A stretch of 64,000 bases of DNA from Methanosarcina thermophila TM-1 (GCF_000969885.1 NZ_CP009501.1:3063380-3127379), one strand, 5' to 3'; positions 1-9,066 are shown, numbered from the stretch's first letter. Notes: a model not told the origin generated them from the letters alone. Numbers and translations: made by a program.

Positions 1-29
1 ATCTATTATATCTCAATTTTCAGTTGATC

Positions 30-431
30 TCAGGAAAGACTCTTAAGGCGCTCTATATTCTGAAGTACTGCCTTACTTTCAGCCATTATGTTTTCTTCTA
101 TTGCGTTGATAATCGTTTCCATCTGGACCGTTAGTTTATACAACTTGATAGGTCTGCCTTTGCCCTGGTTCTTCTTTTCTTCCCGCATATCTACCCAGTC
201 ATTTTCACGAAGATAGCGCATTGCAATGCTAACTTCTGGCTGCCTCAAACCTGATACCATCTCGATACACTGGGAAGAAATCTCCTCCCCTTTGGAAAGG
301 CATGCGAGGGTTAGAGCTACTGGTCTGCTGACATTAAGCTTTCTTAAAAGCTCTACCATCTCATATTCAACCTCTCCCATCTTAAATTCATTGTCCTCTG
401 ATGTAAACTCATTATCTGCCACAATTATCAT
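30..431 (-). CDS. Winged-helix transcriptional regulator (MarR/TrmB-like)
   Basis: A 133-residue protein with an N-terminal acidic tail and a helix-turn-helix region at about residues 40-95. The segment ISSQCIEMVSGLRQPEVSIA looks like helices 2 and 3, and the following basic stretch with a GKGRP turn looks like the wing. A C-terminal helix (about 103-133) may mediate dimerisation. This is the pattern of small archaeal one-component regulators; there is no ligand domain. It lies about 500 bp from the divergent hdrA2 gene, so it might act on that promoter, but only proximity supports this. Target and ligand are unknown. Confidence 0.8.
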   Translation of the reverse strand: MIIVADNEFTSEDNEFKMGEVEYEMVELLRKLNVSRPVALTLACLSKGEEISSQCIEMVSGLRQPEVSIAMRYLRENDWVDMREEKKNQGKGRPIKLYKLTVQMETIINAIEENIMAESKAVLQNIERLKSLS

Positions 432-461
432 CTACCATTTATACCGGAAGAGAAGCTTGTA

Positions 462-943
462 AGCGCTTCAAATACCTTTCTTGTCCGGTATTATCAGTAA
501 TAGAAACATATTATTTTAGATATGTTATTTTTACTATCTTTTATTGCCCTTATTAAATATATTTCTATTTATATGAGTTTCGGATCTGCGGAGTATCTAA
601 TAAAATCTGTTTTTCTCATTTGATTTAAATAATAATACTTTCTCCTTATATATAATTATATGCGTATAAAAACTTCCTGACAATAATACATTCTATTCTT
701 TTATGCACAGAAAGTCCCAATTTACAGAATTGTAATATTTTATAGTAAGTGTCAACTTCGTAACATTCTTATTTTGCTGAGTGAATGAATTATATAATTA
801 ATTTAATAAATGGAAGGTCAAAGACCGTTTTTTCTCAGAATTTATCCCATTTTTGCAGACAAAACTCATGTTTTCACCTTATTGTGACATTGATATGGTT
901 ATTCTGGCAAATCTTAAATACCGATTCCTAAAAGTTTAGTGTA
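462..943. other. Intergenic region between regulator and hdrA2
   Basis: About 480 bp of AT-rich DNA between divergent genes. I see no open frame with coding character. Its 3' end carries the hdrA2 promoter; the rest shows only A/T runs. Confidence 0.6.
905..943 (+). promoter_or_regulatory. hdrA2 promoter, possibly leaderless
   Basis: A TATA box (TTAAATA, 914-920) is preceded by an A-rich BRE-like GCAAAT. Archaeal transcription usually starts about 25 bp downstream of the TATA box, which here falls at or next to the ATG at 944. There is no GGAG-type ribosome-binding site before that ATG, so the mRNA may be leaderless or have a very short leader. Confidence 0.5.
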
Positions 944-3355
944 ATGAACCCTTGTCTGGATAAAACTGCTGTATTTATCTGCCATTGCAGTGGGAATATT
1001 TCCGAACATATCGAAATTGATTCTATTAAGAAGACCCTTAAGGCAGAAGGGATTCCGGTCTTCGATTACGAGTATCTCTGTTCGAGAGAAGGACAGACCC
1101 TTATCAAAAATAAAATTTCTGAAGGGAAACTTGACCGGGTAGTAATTGGTTCGTGTACTCCTTCAAAACACGGTACACTGTTTAAAAAGTGCATTCAGGA
1201 GGCAGGTTTGAATCGTGCAATGCTCGAGATTGCAAACCTCAGGGAGCACTGTGCCTGGGTACATCCAGATAAAGCCGAGGCCACTGAAAAAGCTCTCTCA
1301 CTTATTCGCGGGAAACTCAAACGCCTGGAAAAACTTGAGCCTCTTGAAGAAATAAAAGTAGATATCGTCCCGCAGGCTCTTGTCATCGGCGGAGGGATTG
1401 CAGGGATAACCGCAGCACTGAACCTCGCAGACAATGGAATTTCCACCTACCTTGTTGAGAAAGATTCCAGTATCGGTGGGAATATGGCAAAAATAGGCAA
1501 GGTCTTTTCTCCTGACAAGCTTGCAGAAGAGTGCGCAATGTGCTCCTTAAGCCCGTTGATGAATGAGGTAGTGGCTAATCCAAAAATAACTCTCCTGACC
1601 TTGACTGAAGTAGAACACTTACATGGAAGTGCTGGCAACTTTACAGTCAGGTTAAGGAAAAAACCCAGATATGTTCATGACAACTGTACGGGATGTGGAC
1701 GGTGCAGTCGGGTGTGTCCTGTTCTGGTTGAAAATGAGTTCAACTGCGGGCATATGGACAAAAAAGCAATTTCCCTGCGTTTCTCACAATCCGTCCCAAA
1801 GACTTACTGCATAGACCCGGATCACTGTCTGCAGTTAAGTGGCAAAACGTGTGGAAAATGTGAGGAAGCCTGCAAATCCGGAGCAATTGACTTTTCGCAA
1901 AAGGAGGAGATTATTGAGCTCAATGTTGGTGCAATTATTGTTGCTACAGGATTTGAAGAGTATGACGCATCCCAGAAACCCCAGTACGGATATGGGATAT
2001 TCAAAAACGTAATTACCCAGATGGAACTTGCCAGAATGCTTGGGATCAATGGTCCTACAAAAGGGGCACTGCTCAGACCTTCGGATTTCAGCTTTTACCC
2101 TGATACTGTCAGCTCAACAGGTATCTGTGGGAACGAAAGTTCATCTGAGAATTCTTCTGATGAGAATTCAGGAACTCCGAAAAGAATAGTTATGATCCAG
2201 TGCGTGGGCTCACGGGACGAAAAAGAAGGTGGCAACCGCTACTGCTCCAAATACTGCTGCATGGCAGCTCTGAAGCACTCCAACCTTATAATGAAAAAAT
2301 ACCCGGGTACTGAGATCACAATTTGCTATATTGATTTGAGGGCGCTTGGCTTTTACGAGAACTACTATAGGGCAGTTCAGGACATGGGTGTCAGATTTGT
2401 AAGGGGAAGACCAGCTGAAATTGTGGAAAAGCAGGATAAGAGCCTTGTAGTTAAACTTGAAGATACCTTATCCCAGCAAATAAAAGAACTCCCTGCCGAC
2501 CTCGTTGTACTATCTGCAGCTATGGTTCCTTCTAAAAGAACCAGAAAAATTGCCAGTGTACTGAATATCAGCCAGGATGAAAGCGGTTTTATCAAGGAAA
2601 GGCATTCAAAACTGAGACCTGTAGACAGCTCACTTGATGGGATTTTTGTCTGCGGCACTGCTCAGAGCCCCAAGGATATTACAGATACGATTTCCCAGGC
2701 AGGGCTTGCGGCGGCAAGGGGAAGGGCATTTATTGCAGACAGTCCAAAAACTTTGATCAATGAAATTCCGATTATCAACCCGCTTCTATGTACTCAGTGT
2801 AAGGAATGCCTCAGATGCCCGTTCGAGGCTTTCTACATAAATGAGAGTGGAAAGGTTACTGTAGACCCGCTTTCCTGTACGGGATGCGGTTACTGTACAG
2901 GGCTCTGTCCGAGTGGAGCTATCCAGATTGCAGGTTTTACAAAAAGCCAGCTAAAAGCCGAAATTGAGGGTGTAATAAGTCAAGGAGACCTGCTAGGCTT
3001 TGTAAACAGCGGGATTGCATCCTTGACCTGTGACAATATCGGAAATAGTGCCCTGAACTATCCTTCAAATGTCAAGTTAATTAAGGTACCAACAAACCTT
3101 GTAGTTGACAAAGAACTGTTGCTTCATGCTTTCAAATGCGGGGCATCGGCTGTCCTGTTTATTGAGGATCCTCCAGACAGCCCGAGAGCCGAGATTATAT
3201 ATCCTTTAACTGTCCGCCATTTCGAGAAAATGAAAGAAGAAATTGGAGATTCAGGAAAGCGGATCTATTTCAAGAAAGCTTATGTTCCAGATACAAAGGG
3301 GTTAGCAGGCACTTTTACCAGCCTTGCCAGGGAAGGGGAGGAGATGATACAATGA
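944..3355 (+). CDS. hdrA2: CoB-CoM heterodisulfide reductase subunit A (HdrA2 type, MvhD-like tail)
   Basis: An 803-residue flavo-iron-sulfur protein, the electron-bifurcating core of cytoplasmic Hdr. The N-terminal cysteine-rich domain (Cys13, 15, 46, 71, 83) is followed by an FAD Rossmann motif (VIGGGIAG, about 147-154), a CAMC pair (197, 200), a ferredoxin motif (Cys248, 251, 254, 258) and a further cysteine cluster (about 289-310). Two more ferredoxin-like motifs lie near 620-665; the first has CxxCxxCxxCP spacing, one residue shorter than usual. The tail (about 675-803) aligns by eye with MvhD but lacks its cysteine pairs. The next gene overlaps by 4 bp (ATGA). In Methanosarcina, HdrA2B2C2 is reported to couple ferredoxin, F420 and CoM-S-S-CoB redox. 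The family call is firm; the electron donor is inferred from the literature. Confidence 0.93.
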   Translation: MNPCLDKTAVFICHCSGNISEHIEIDSIKKTLKAEGIPVFDYEYLCSREGQTLIKNKISEGKLDRVVIGSCTPSKHGTLFKKCIQEAGLNRAMLEIANLREHCAWVHPDKAEATEKALSLIRGKLKRLEKLEPLEEIKVDIVPQALVIGGGIAGITAALNLADNGISTYLVEKDSSIGGNMAKIGKVFSPDKLAEECAMCSLSPLMNEVVANPKITLLTLTEVEHLHGSAGNFTVRLRKKPRYVHDNCTGCGRCSRVCPVLVENEFNCGHMDKKAISLRFSQSVPKTYCIDPDHCLQLSGKTCGKCEEACKSGAIDFSQKEEIIELNVGAIIVATGFEEYDASQKPQYGYGIFKNVITQMELARMLGINGPTKGALLRPSDFSFYPDTVSSTGICGNESSSENSSDENSGTPKRIVMIQCVGSRDEKEGGNRYCSKYCCMAALKHSNLIMKKYPGTEITICYIDLRALGFYENYYRAVQDMGVRFVRGRPAEIVEKQDKSLVVKLEDTLSQQIKELPADLVVLSAAMVPSKRTRKIASVLNISQDESGFIKERHSKLRPVDSSLDGIFVCGTAQSPKDITDTISQAGLAAARGRAFIADSPKTLINEIPIINPLLCTQCKECLRCPFEAFYINESGKVTVDPLSCTGCGYCTGLCPSGAIQIAGFTKSQLKAEIEGVISQGDLLGFVNSGIASLTCDNIGNSALNYPSNVKLIKVPTNLVVDKELLLHAFKCGASAVLFIEDPPDSPRAEIIYPLTVRHFEKMKEEIGDSGKRIYFKKAYVPDTKGLAGTFTSLAREGEEMIQ

Positions 3356-4062
3356 TTCAATATGTAAACGAGTATGATACACCGGAATGTAATACTCTTG
3401 CAGAAACCGCAAAGAAGAGCATCCGGACACCTGCCTCTCTGGGGCTTGACCGCTGTATACAATGCGGAGCCTGCACGGCTTCCTGTCCTGCAGCTCGCTT
3501 TACCGACTACAGTCCGCGTCAGATTGTGAAAAAGGTGCTGGAAAATGATCGGAGTGTGCTTGAGTCCGAAATGATCTGGTCCTGCTTCTATTGCTATTCC
3601 TGCAACCTGCGCTGTCCCAGAAATAACAGCCCTGTAACAATTGTGCAGGTGCTGAGGCAGATAGCTGTTAACAATGGTATAGGAGTTGAAAAGCTTGTTT
3701 ATTTCCTTGAGATAGGAGAATATCTTGCAGAAAATGGAGCCAGCAAAGTACCAGGAGCCGGAATTAAGAATATGGAAAGAGACCTTGGGGAGCGCTGGAT
3801 AAGGATTAAGAAAAATCTTGAATCAACCCGCGTTGAACTTGGGCTCAGTTCCAGGGATGTAAGGAATACCCATGGAGAAGTTCAGGCTATTCTTGAAGCT
3901 ACAGGCTATTTTGAAAGGGAAAAATGGGTCAAAGCAAAAATACAGGAAAAAGGTTCGCATCAGCTCCTGAAGAATAAATGTATCAAAAATGAAAATAAAA
4001 GCGGAGACTTCGGCTTTGAAAGCGATAGAGAGTATCCCGGACAGCCAGCTTTTACTATTTAA
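3352..4062 (+). CDS. hdrC2: CoB-CoM heterodisulfide reductase subunit C (HdrC2)
   Basis: A 236-residue ferredoxin-like subunit carrying electrons between HdrA and HdrB. Two complete 4Fe-4S motifs are visible: Cys35/38/41/45 followed by Pro, and Cys78/81/84/88 followed by Pro. The C-terminal half is helical and longer than in the minimal HdrC of hydrogenotrophic methanogens. It starts within the hdrA2 stop region (ATGA overlap) and its end overlaps the assigned hdrB2 start, so the three genes are one operon and probably translationally coupled. A soluble location is expected, because no membrane segment is present. Confidence 0.92.
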   Translation: MIQYVNEYDTPECNTLAETAKKSIRTPASLGLDRCIQCGACTASCPAARFTDYSPRQIVKKVLENDRSVLESEMIWSCFYCYSCNLRCPRNNSPVTIVQVLRQIAVNNGIGVEKLVYFLEIGEYLAENGASKVPGAGIKNMERDLGERWIRIKKNLESTRVELGLSSRDVRNTHGEVQAILEATGYFEREKWVKAKIQEKGSHQLLKNKCIKNENKSGDFGFESDREYPGQPAFTI

Positions 4063-4960
4063 AAGCTGCATGGTCGGGCAGGAGTATCCAGGAGTGGAGA
4101 CCTCAACCCGTTATGTGTTTGACAGGATTGGAGTAGATTACTGTATTAACGATGAGCAGTCCTGCTGCACAGGAATAGGACATTATACTGACATCTTTGA
4201 GGGACTGACAACAATAGCTATTGCAGCCCGAAACTTCGCAGTCGCAAGAAGATGCGGCTATCCCAATATAACTTGCCTCTGTTCAACCTGTTATGCCATA
4301 AACAAGGAGGCGTGTGAAGTTCTTAATACCAACACCGAAGTGCGGGAAAGAATTAACGCTATCTTCAGGGAACAGGGTCTTGAAAATCTTGTTTACGAAA
4401 AAGACGACATGAACCCGAGGACTAACTTCTACCATGCAGTAGAGATTCTCTTAAGCAAAGTCAACGAGATCAAGAAGCAGAAGAAATTCGATTTCTCAGG
4501 GACCAAAGCTGCAGCCCACCATGCTTGCCACTATTATAAAGTTAAGTATCTCGATGTCCTCGGAAATCCTGAAAATCCCCAGTTAATAGATACCATAGCT
4601 GCAGTCTGTGGAGCCGATCCTGTGCGCTGGTACGAAGACCGCACTCTTACTTGCGGGATGGGCTTTTCCCAACTCCACCTCAACAAAGACACCTCGCTTC
4701 AGGTGACAAAGACAAAACTCGATAGCCTACAGAAAGCAGGTGTGGAACTTATGATCCACATGTGCCCGAACTGCCATATCCAGTATGACCGCTACCAGCC
4801 TGTTATTGAGGAAGAGTTTGACGTAAAGTATGATATGGTTCACATGAATATTGCCCAGTTCGTAGCACTTTCTATGGGTGCTGACCCCTACAAAGTGTGC
4901 GGCTTCCAGACTCATTCCGTGCCTCTTGAGGAATTCCTGGAAATACACGGGATAATCTGA
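3989..4960 (+). CDS. hdrB2: CoB-CoM heterodisulfide reductase subunit B (HdrB2)
   Basis: A 323-residue catalytic subunit that reduces CoM-S-S-CoB at non-cubane 4Fe-4S clusters. The first CCG module is complete: Cys27, Cys59-Cys60, Cys98 and Cys101. The second has Cys180, Cys222, Cys259 and Cys262, but position 221 is Thr where the family has the first Cys of a CC pair. The ATG at 3989 gives a 74-bp overlap with hdrC2. A TTG at 4016 with GGAG about 9 bases upstream would give a shorter N-terminus that begins just before the conserved region, and I find that start plausible. Third gene of the hdrA2C2B2 operon. Confidence 0.9.
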   Translation: MKIKAETSALKAIESIPDSQLLLFKSCMVGQEYPGVETSTRYVFDRIGVDYCINDEQSCCTGIGHYTDIFEGLTTIAIAARNFAVARRCGYPNITCLCSTCYAINKEACEVLNTNTEVRERINAIFREQGLENLVYEKDDMNPRTNFYHAVEILLSKVNEIKKQKKFDFSGTKAAAHHACHYYKVKYLDVLGNPENPQLIDTIAAVCGADPVRWYEDRTLTCGMGFSQLHLNKDTSLQVTKTKLDSLQKAGVELMIHMCPNCHIQYDRYQPVIEEEFDVKYDMVHMNIAQFVALSMGADPYKVCGFQTHSVPLEEFLEIHGII

Positions 4961-5176
4961 AAAATCCAGGTTTTGATGTTAAATCTATATTACTTTCTTA
5001 CTTTTTTAGGGTCTTCTGGATTTAAATAAAAATAAAAAATAAAAGTTCCGTTTTTCTAGTTAGCCAATTTTACAATTTTTAAGTGCTTCTCCCTGGGATT
5101 TTCCTTCTATCTAAGGTTTTACCCTTTCTCATGGCCTCGCTCTGTCTCCAAAGTTCTGCCTTAATCCGAATTTCCT

Positions 5177-6751
5177 TTAACTTTCAATAGACTCTATAGC
5201 TTTTTGAGCTTTTTCTATTAATATGGTAGCTTGATTGCTGTTCAGCTCGCAGCGTCTGCTCATTTCATTAATTAACTCGATTAGCTTTTCGAGTTTACAG
5301 ACAGCTTTTTCTTCTTCTCCATTTACTATGTGGCAGGATATTTCTTCTACTCTATTATTGAGAGAGCTAGTATTGTTGTCTGTAATTTTCAGGCTGTTTA
5401 TGCATCTCTGGAGTTCATGAACTTCAGTTCCCTCATTTTTTTCTTCACATGTTTTATTTTCATATGTTTCATTTTCCTTTCCGTCAGTCTCATTTTTCTC
5501 TCCACTTAACTTAATCAGCCAGGCATCGGTCCTCGACCTGTCAAAATAGTATGTTTCTCCTGCCAATATGTATCCTTTATCACTGGTTTCCTGAACTGAA
5601 GTAACCCGTTCCTGAGTATTTTCATCGTTATCAGTCGGGCTCTCAATTGTCATATTCCATTCTTCATTCCCATTGGAGTCGGTTTTAATCAGCAAGGCAG
5701 CGGAGGGTTCAAAATAACCACGTTCTGAAAGCACGCCATCACATATTATTTCACCACCTAATACATATCCCCCATCACTTGTTGACTTGACAGAAAGCAC
5801 CTGGATTTTATTTCCCCCTCCAAAGGTTCTTTTCCATTCTTGATTCCCATCAGAATCTATCTTCATCAATACTGCATTTTCGTTACCATTGGCATCAACT
5901 GCGGTTCCTGCCAGTATACACCCTCCATCTGCAGTACTACTTAAGGCTATATATCTATGGTAATAAGGTGCTATATCTATCCGTTCAAATGTTTTATTCC
6001 ATTCTTCATTTATATCTGAATCTGTTTTGATCAGCAAGAATTTTGTATCACTAGAGCCTGTCTCATCTTGATAACTCCTCGCGCCTGCAAGAATAAAGCC
6101 GCCATCCTCAGTTTTTTGGATATTGTAGATTGAATCCGATGAATATCCCAGTGTCTTGTTCCATTCTTCAATTCCTCTTGAGTCCGTTTTTATTAAATAG
6201 TTAGGGATATACTTATCGCCGAGATCGATATGTCCAATTATTATATATCCACCATCATCGGTTTTTTGGATCGCCTCTGCATTGCCACCCTCTCCATCAC
6301 CAAAGGTTCTTTCCCATTCTTCTTTTCCATTGGAATCAGCTTTTGCCAGCCAGGGATAGGAGGAGGAGTTATACCAATCTAATTCGTCATGAGTTACGAT
6401 ATTTCCGGCAAGCACATATCCTCCATCTATGGTTTGCTGAAGACAATTTTCGGTATAAAGGTGCGTCGATCCATTGAAAAAGTCTTTGGACCACTCCACT
6501 TTTCCTTTGGAGTCAAATTTTGTCAGCCGTGCACTCTCGTCTCCATATTCAACCCAACTTTCCCCTGCCAGAATGTATCCACCATCTCTGGTTTCCTGGA
6601 CAGCGTATGCAAGCTCATGATATCCGCCTTCGTAACCTTCATATGTCCAGTTCCACTCTTCCTCAGGCGCTACAGAAGCTGATAAAGCAGTACCTGTACA
6701 CAAAATCAAGAATATAAAGTAACAGAAAGTTAAGCAACATTTAAATTTCAT
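5177..6751 (-). CDS. Secreted seven-repeat beta-propeller protein with C-terminal helical domain
   Basis: A 524-residue exported protein. A signal peptide (about 1-25, hydrophobic core FCYFIFLILC) is followed by seven copies of a roughly 50-residue unit with a GGYILAG core and a KTDSNGNEEW turn. Seven units suggest a seven-bladed propeller. The copies are at about residues 60, 115, 167, 220, 278, 328 and 390. After an acidic NE-rich linker (about 420-445), a helical C-terminal domain with one Cys near its centre resembles the FIMAH domain seen on surface proteins. There is no membrane anchor or PGF-CTERM. It stands alone, convergent with hdrB2. The ligand is unknown; an envelope binding or adhesion role is inference. 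Confidence 0.75.
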   Translation of the reverse strand: MKFKCCLTFCYFIFLILCTGTALSASVAPEEEWNWTYEGYEGGYHELAYAVQETRDGGYILAGESWVEYGDESARLTKFDSKGKVEWSKDFFNGSTHLYTENCLQQTIDGGYVLAGNIVTHDELDWYNSSSYPWLAKADSNGKEEWERTFGDGEGGNAEAIQKTDDGGYIIIGHIDLGDKYIPNYLIKTDSRGIEEWNKTLGYSSDSIYNIQKTEDGGFILAGARSYQDETGSSDTKFLLIKTDSDINEEWNKTFERIDIAPYYHRYIALSSTADGGCILAGTAVDANGNENAVLMKIDSDGNQEWKRTFGGGNKIQVLSVKSTSDGGYVLGGEIICDGVLSERGYFEPSAALLIKTDSNGNEEWNMTIESPTDNDENTQERVTSVQETSDKGYILAGETYYFDRSRTDAWLIKLSGEKNETDGKENETYENKTCEEKNEGTEVHELQRCINSLKITDNNTSSLNNRVEEISCHIVNGEEEKAVCKLEKLIELINEMSRRCELNSNQATILIEKAQKAIESIES

Positions 6752-7132
6752 TTAAAGCCCTCCTATATTTAATTTAACAGTTTACATCCTTCTTATGTGT
6801 TATATAACATGTATATAAATGTAAATTATGCGAAAGTAGATTGTATAATATTAACTGAAAACTAAAGAATTGATTTATAAAGATCAATTCTAGAAAAAAA
6901 TTAAAAAATAATTTTAGATCTAATTTTTAAATCAAAATGTGTAATATTATAAAGAAGGAAAAAGAAATCCATTTTATTTCTTCATGTTTTTGATTCACTA
7001 TCTTCTTAAGTTTAATAATTCTCCGTGCTTTCTTGATTAAAGACTGTTAATGAAGTTTTCAGCTTTAAAGCCATTAAGTATATATATTTAATTATAAAGA
7101 ATTCAGAAATCTGAATTTTTCCTCATATCATA
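6752..7132. other. Divergent promoter region upstream of the dehydratase gene
   Basis: About 380 bp, extremely AT-rich, between the divergent propeller gene and the LeuC/HacA-type gene. It holds TATA-like tracts (for example TATATATTTAAT near 7081) and an 18-bp inverted repeat at 7100-7117. No coding frame is evident. Confidence 0.5.
7079..7117 (+). promoter_or_regulatory. TATA box plus palindromic operator-like site
   Basis: A TATA tract at about 7081-7092 places transcription start near 7110. Overlapping it is a perfect inverted repeat, AATTCAGA-AA-TCTGAATT (7100-7117), followed by a T run. A palindrome at the start site is where an archaeal repressor would bind; it could equally form a leader hairpin. 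The regulator is unknown. Confidence 0.4.
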
Positions 7133-7165
7133 TTGTCATTTGATCATCAGACAGGAGACTTACTT

Positions 7166-8407
7166 TTGGGAACAATTAGTGAGAAAATCTTCTCCCGGGC
7201 AGCGGGAACAGAGGCAAAGGCAAATGATTTTGTCCTGGCAGATATCGATTATGCGATGGCGCATGACGGCACCTCGATACTTGCAGTTAATGCTTTCAAG
7301 GAAATGGGGATGAAAGAGGTCTGGGACTCCTCAAGGATAGTAATTCCTTTCGACCACATTGCGCCTGCAAATAATGAAACGTCAGCGACACTACAAAAAG
7401 AGATCAGAGAATGGGTAAAGGAGCAGGGCATCCCGAACTTTTATGAGATTGGGGAAGGAATCTGCCATCAGGTACTTCCTGAAAACGGATTCGCACTGCC
7501 AGGAAAACTGGTTGTGGGAGCCGATTCGCATTCCTGCACCTATGGGGCTTTCGGGGCTTTTGCAACAGGCGTGGGAGCTACGGATATGGCTGAGATTTTC
7601 GCCACAGGCAAACTCTGGTTTAAAGTGCCTGAGAGCCTCAGGTTCACGGTTGAAGGAAGGCTTGGAGAAGGTGTTTATGCGAAAGACCTGACTCTTTATC
7701 TGATAGGGAAAACCGGAATTGACGGTGCCACGTATAAGGCTGTAGAGTTTTACGGATCATCTATTTCCGAACTATCGGTTTCAGGCAGGATGACGCTCTG
7801 CAACATGGCAATTGAAATGGGAGCAAAAACCGGGATTGTTCCGCCGGACGAGAAAATCTTCAATTTCCTGAATAATCGGGCAGTTGCTCCCTATGAGCCG
7901 GTTTATGCCGACCATGACGCAGTCTATGCAGAAGAATTAACTTACTCTGCTGATGATATCGAGCCTCAGGTCGCCTGCCCGCACCAGGTAGACAATGTAA
8001 AGCCTGTGGGAGAGGTCGAAGGTATCCATGTAGACCAGGTATTTATAGGGACATGCACAAACGGGAGGCTTGAGGATCTTGAGATTGCAGCCTCAATCCT
8101 TAAGGGGAAAAAGGTTGCGGTCAGGACCGTAGTAATTCCTGCATCCCGCACAACTCTCCTTGCGGCAATTGAAAACGGGACAATGGAAACTCTGCTCAAA
8201 GCAGGCGTCACTCTTGCGACACCAGGCTGCGGGCCCTGTCTTGGTGCTCATCAGGGAGTGCTCGGGGAAGGCGAGGTCTGTATTTCAACTGCAAACCGGA
8301 ATTTCAAAGGCAGGATGGGAAAAGGCGGTTTTATCTACCTTGCGTCTCCTGCAACCGCAGCAGCTTCGGCACTATCAGGTGAAATCACAGACCCAAGAAA
8401 AATTTAA
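7166..8407 (+). CDS. hacA: Homoaconitase / 3-isopropylmalate dehydratase large subunit (LeuC/HacA family)
   Basis: About 413 residues of a 4Fe-4S hydro-lyase large subunit. Visible family motifs are [23 protein letters not shown] and [13 protein letters not shown], which together supply the three cluster cysteines, and a NRNFKGRMG segment near the end. I chose TTG at 7166 because AGGAG (7153-7157) lies 8 bases upstream and the product then begins GTISEKI as in the family; the frame is open from a TTG at 7133. The enzyme isomerises either isopropylmalate (leucine) or homocitrate and its longer homologues (coenzyme B). The large subunit alone does not tell these apart, because specificity lies in a small-subunit loop, and no small subunit is nearby. 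Confidence 0.85.
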   Translation: MGTISEKIFSRAAGTEAKANDFVLADIDYAMAHDGTSILAVNAFKEMGMKEVWDSSRIVIPFDHIAPANNETSATLQKEIREWVKEQGIPNFYEIGEGICHQVLPENGFALPGKLVVGADSHSCTYGAFGAFATGVGATDMAEIFATGKLWFKVPESLRFTVEGRLGEGVYAKDLTLYLIGKTGIDGATYKAVEFYGSSISELSVSGRMTLCNMAIEMGAKTGIVPPDEKIFNFLNNRAVAPYEPVYADHDAVYAEELTYSADDIEPQVACPHQVDNVKPVGEVEGIHVDQVFIGTCTNGRLEDLEIAASILKGKKVAVRTVVIPASRTTLLAAIENGTMETLLKAGVTLATPGCGPCLGAHQGVLGEGEVCISTANRNFKGRMGKGGFIYLASPATAAASALSGEITDPRKI

Positions 8408-8429
8408 ATCTTAGAAGTGAAAACCAGAT

Positions 8430-8600
8430 TTTTATCTGTTTTTTACTTTTTGTCATTTTATATTTTCTATTTTTGTCATTTTATATTTTCTATTTTTTAT
8501 CATTTTATATTTTTTATCATCTTACGTTTTCTGTTTTTTTGTTATCTCACGTTTTCTATTTTTTATCTGCATTTTATTTTTTCTGTCAAGCATTGTAAAA
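8430..8600 (+). repeat. T-rich degenerate tandem repeat after the dehydratase gene
   Basis: Several imperfect copies of a 20-30 bp unit built from TTTTGTCATTTTATATTTTC and TTATCATTTTATATTTTT variants. The transcript would be highly U-rich, so it may act as a diffuse archaeal terminator. The tandem arrangement is unusual for a simple U tract. Confidence 0.6.
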
Positions 8601-8665
8601 ATTTTGTTTATATCCAGCGGACATTTATACCTTGAGTTGCATATATTTGAACAGGAGGGACAACT

Positions 8666-8884
8666 ATTACTGAAGAACTCAGTCACGAAAATCTTTCGAG
8701 TTTAATTGACCACTGGATCGAACATAACGAAAGCCACATACAGAGCCTCAAGGAATGGGCTCAGAAAGCCAAAAAAGATGGTTTTCTCGATGCTTCTAAT
8801 GATATCCTCGAAGCTGCCAATAAAATCGAGGAAGCTAACAAGCATCTCAACAAGGCAAAAGAAGGGCTTTTCCATCTTCATTGA
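8666..8884 (+). CDS. Small helical protein with apparent ATT start codon
   Basis: A 72-residue frame missed by searches limited to ATG/GTG/TTG. A strong AGGAGG (8653-8658) lies 7 bases before the ATT at 8666. An in-frame TGA at 8648-8650 leaves no ATG, GTG or TTG between that stop and the coding region. The product is charged and helical (LIDHWIEHNESH, then EAANKIEEANKHLNKAKEG), with a His-rich HWIEHN segment that I associate with a small uncharacterised archaeal domain. Coding character is strong: amphipathic periodicity, no rare residues, and a hairpin terminator directly after it. Function is unknown. If ATT is correct, initiation may be weak or regulated. Confidence 0.7.
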   Translation: MTEELSHENLSSLIDHWIEHNESHIQSLKEWAQKAKKDGFLDASNDILEAANKIEEANKHLNKAKEGLFHLH

Positions 8885-8926
8885 AAGATGTAAGAGCTAA
8901 AGCTTAAGAACTGATTTTTTAATTAT

Positions 8927-8960
8927 GTGACGGGCTTCTCCCGCCACCATCTTTCATTTT
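8927..8960 (+). terminator. Intrinsic terminator after the 72-residue gene
   Basis: The stem GTGACGGG (8927-8934) pairs with CCCGCCAC (8940-8947) with one mismatch and a 5-base loop, followed by a T-rich stretch ending in seven Ts. Confidence 0.6.
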
Positions 8961-9066
8961 TTTGCGTGCTGACAGATTTTCAGACTCTGCCCAGGCAAGG
9001 AATTCTTTCTTCTTTTTATCTGAATACTGCCTGTATGTTTTAATACCTTCAAGAGAAGAATATCTT

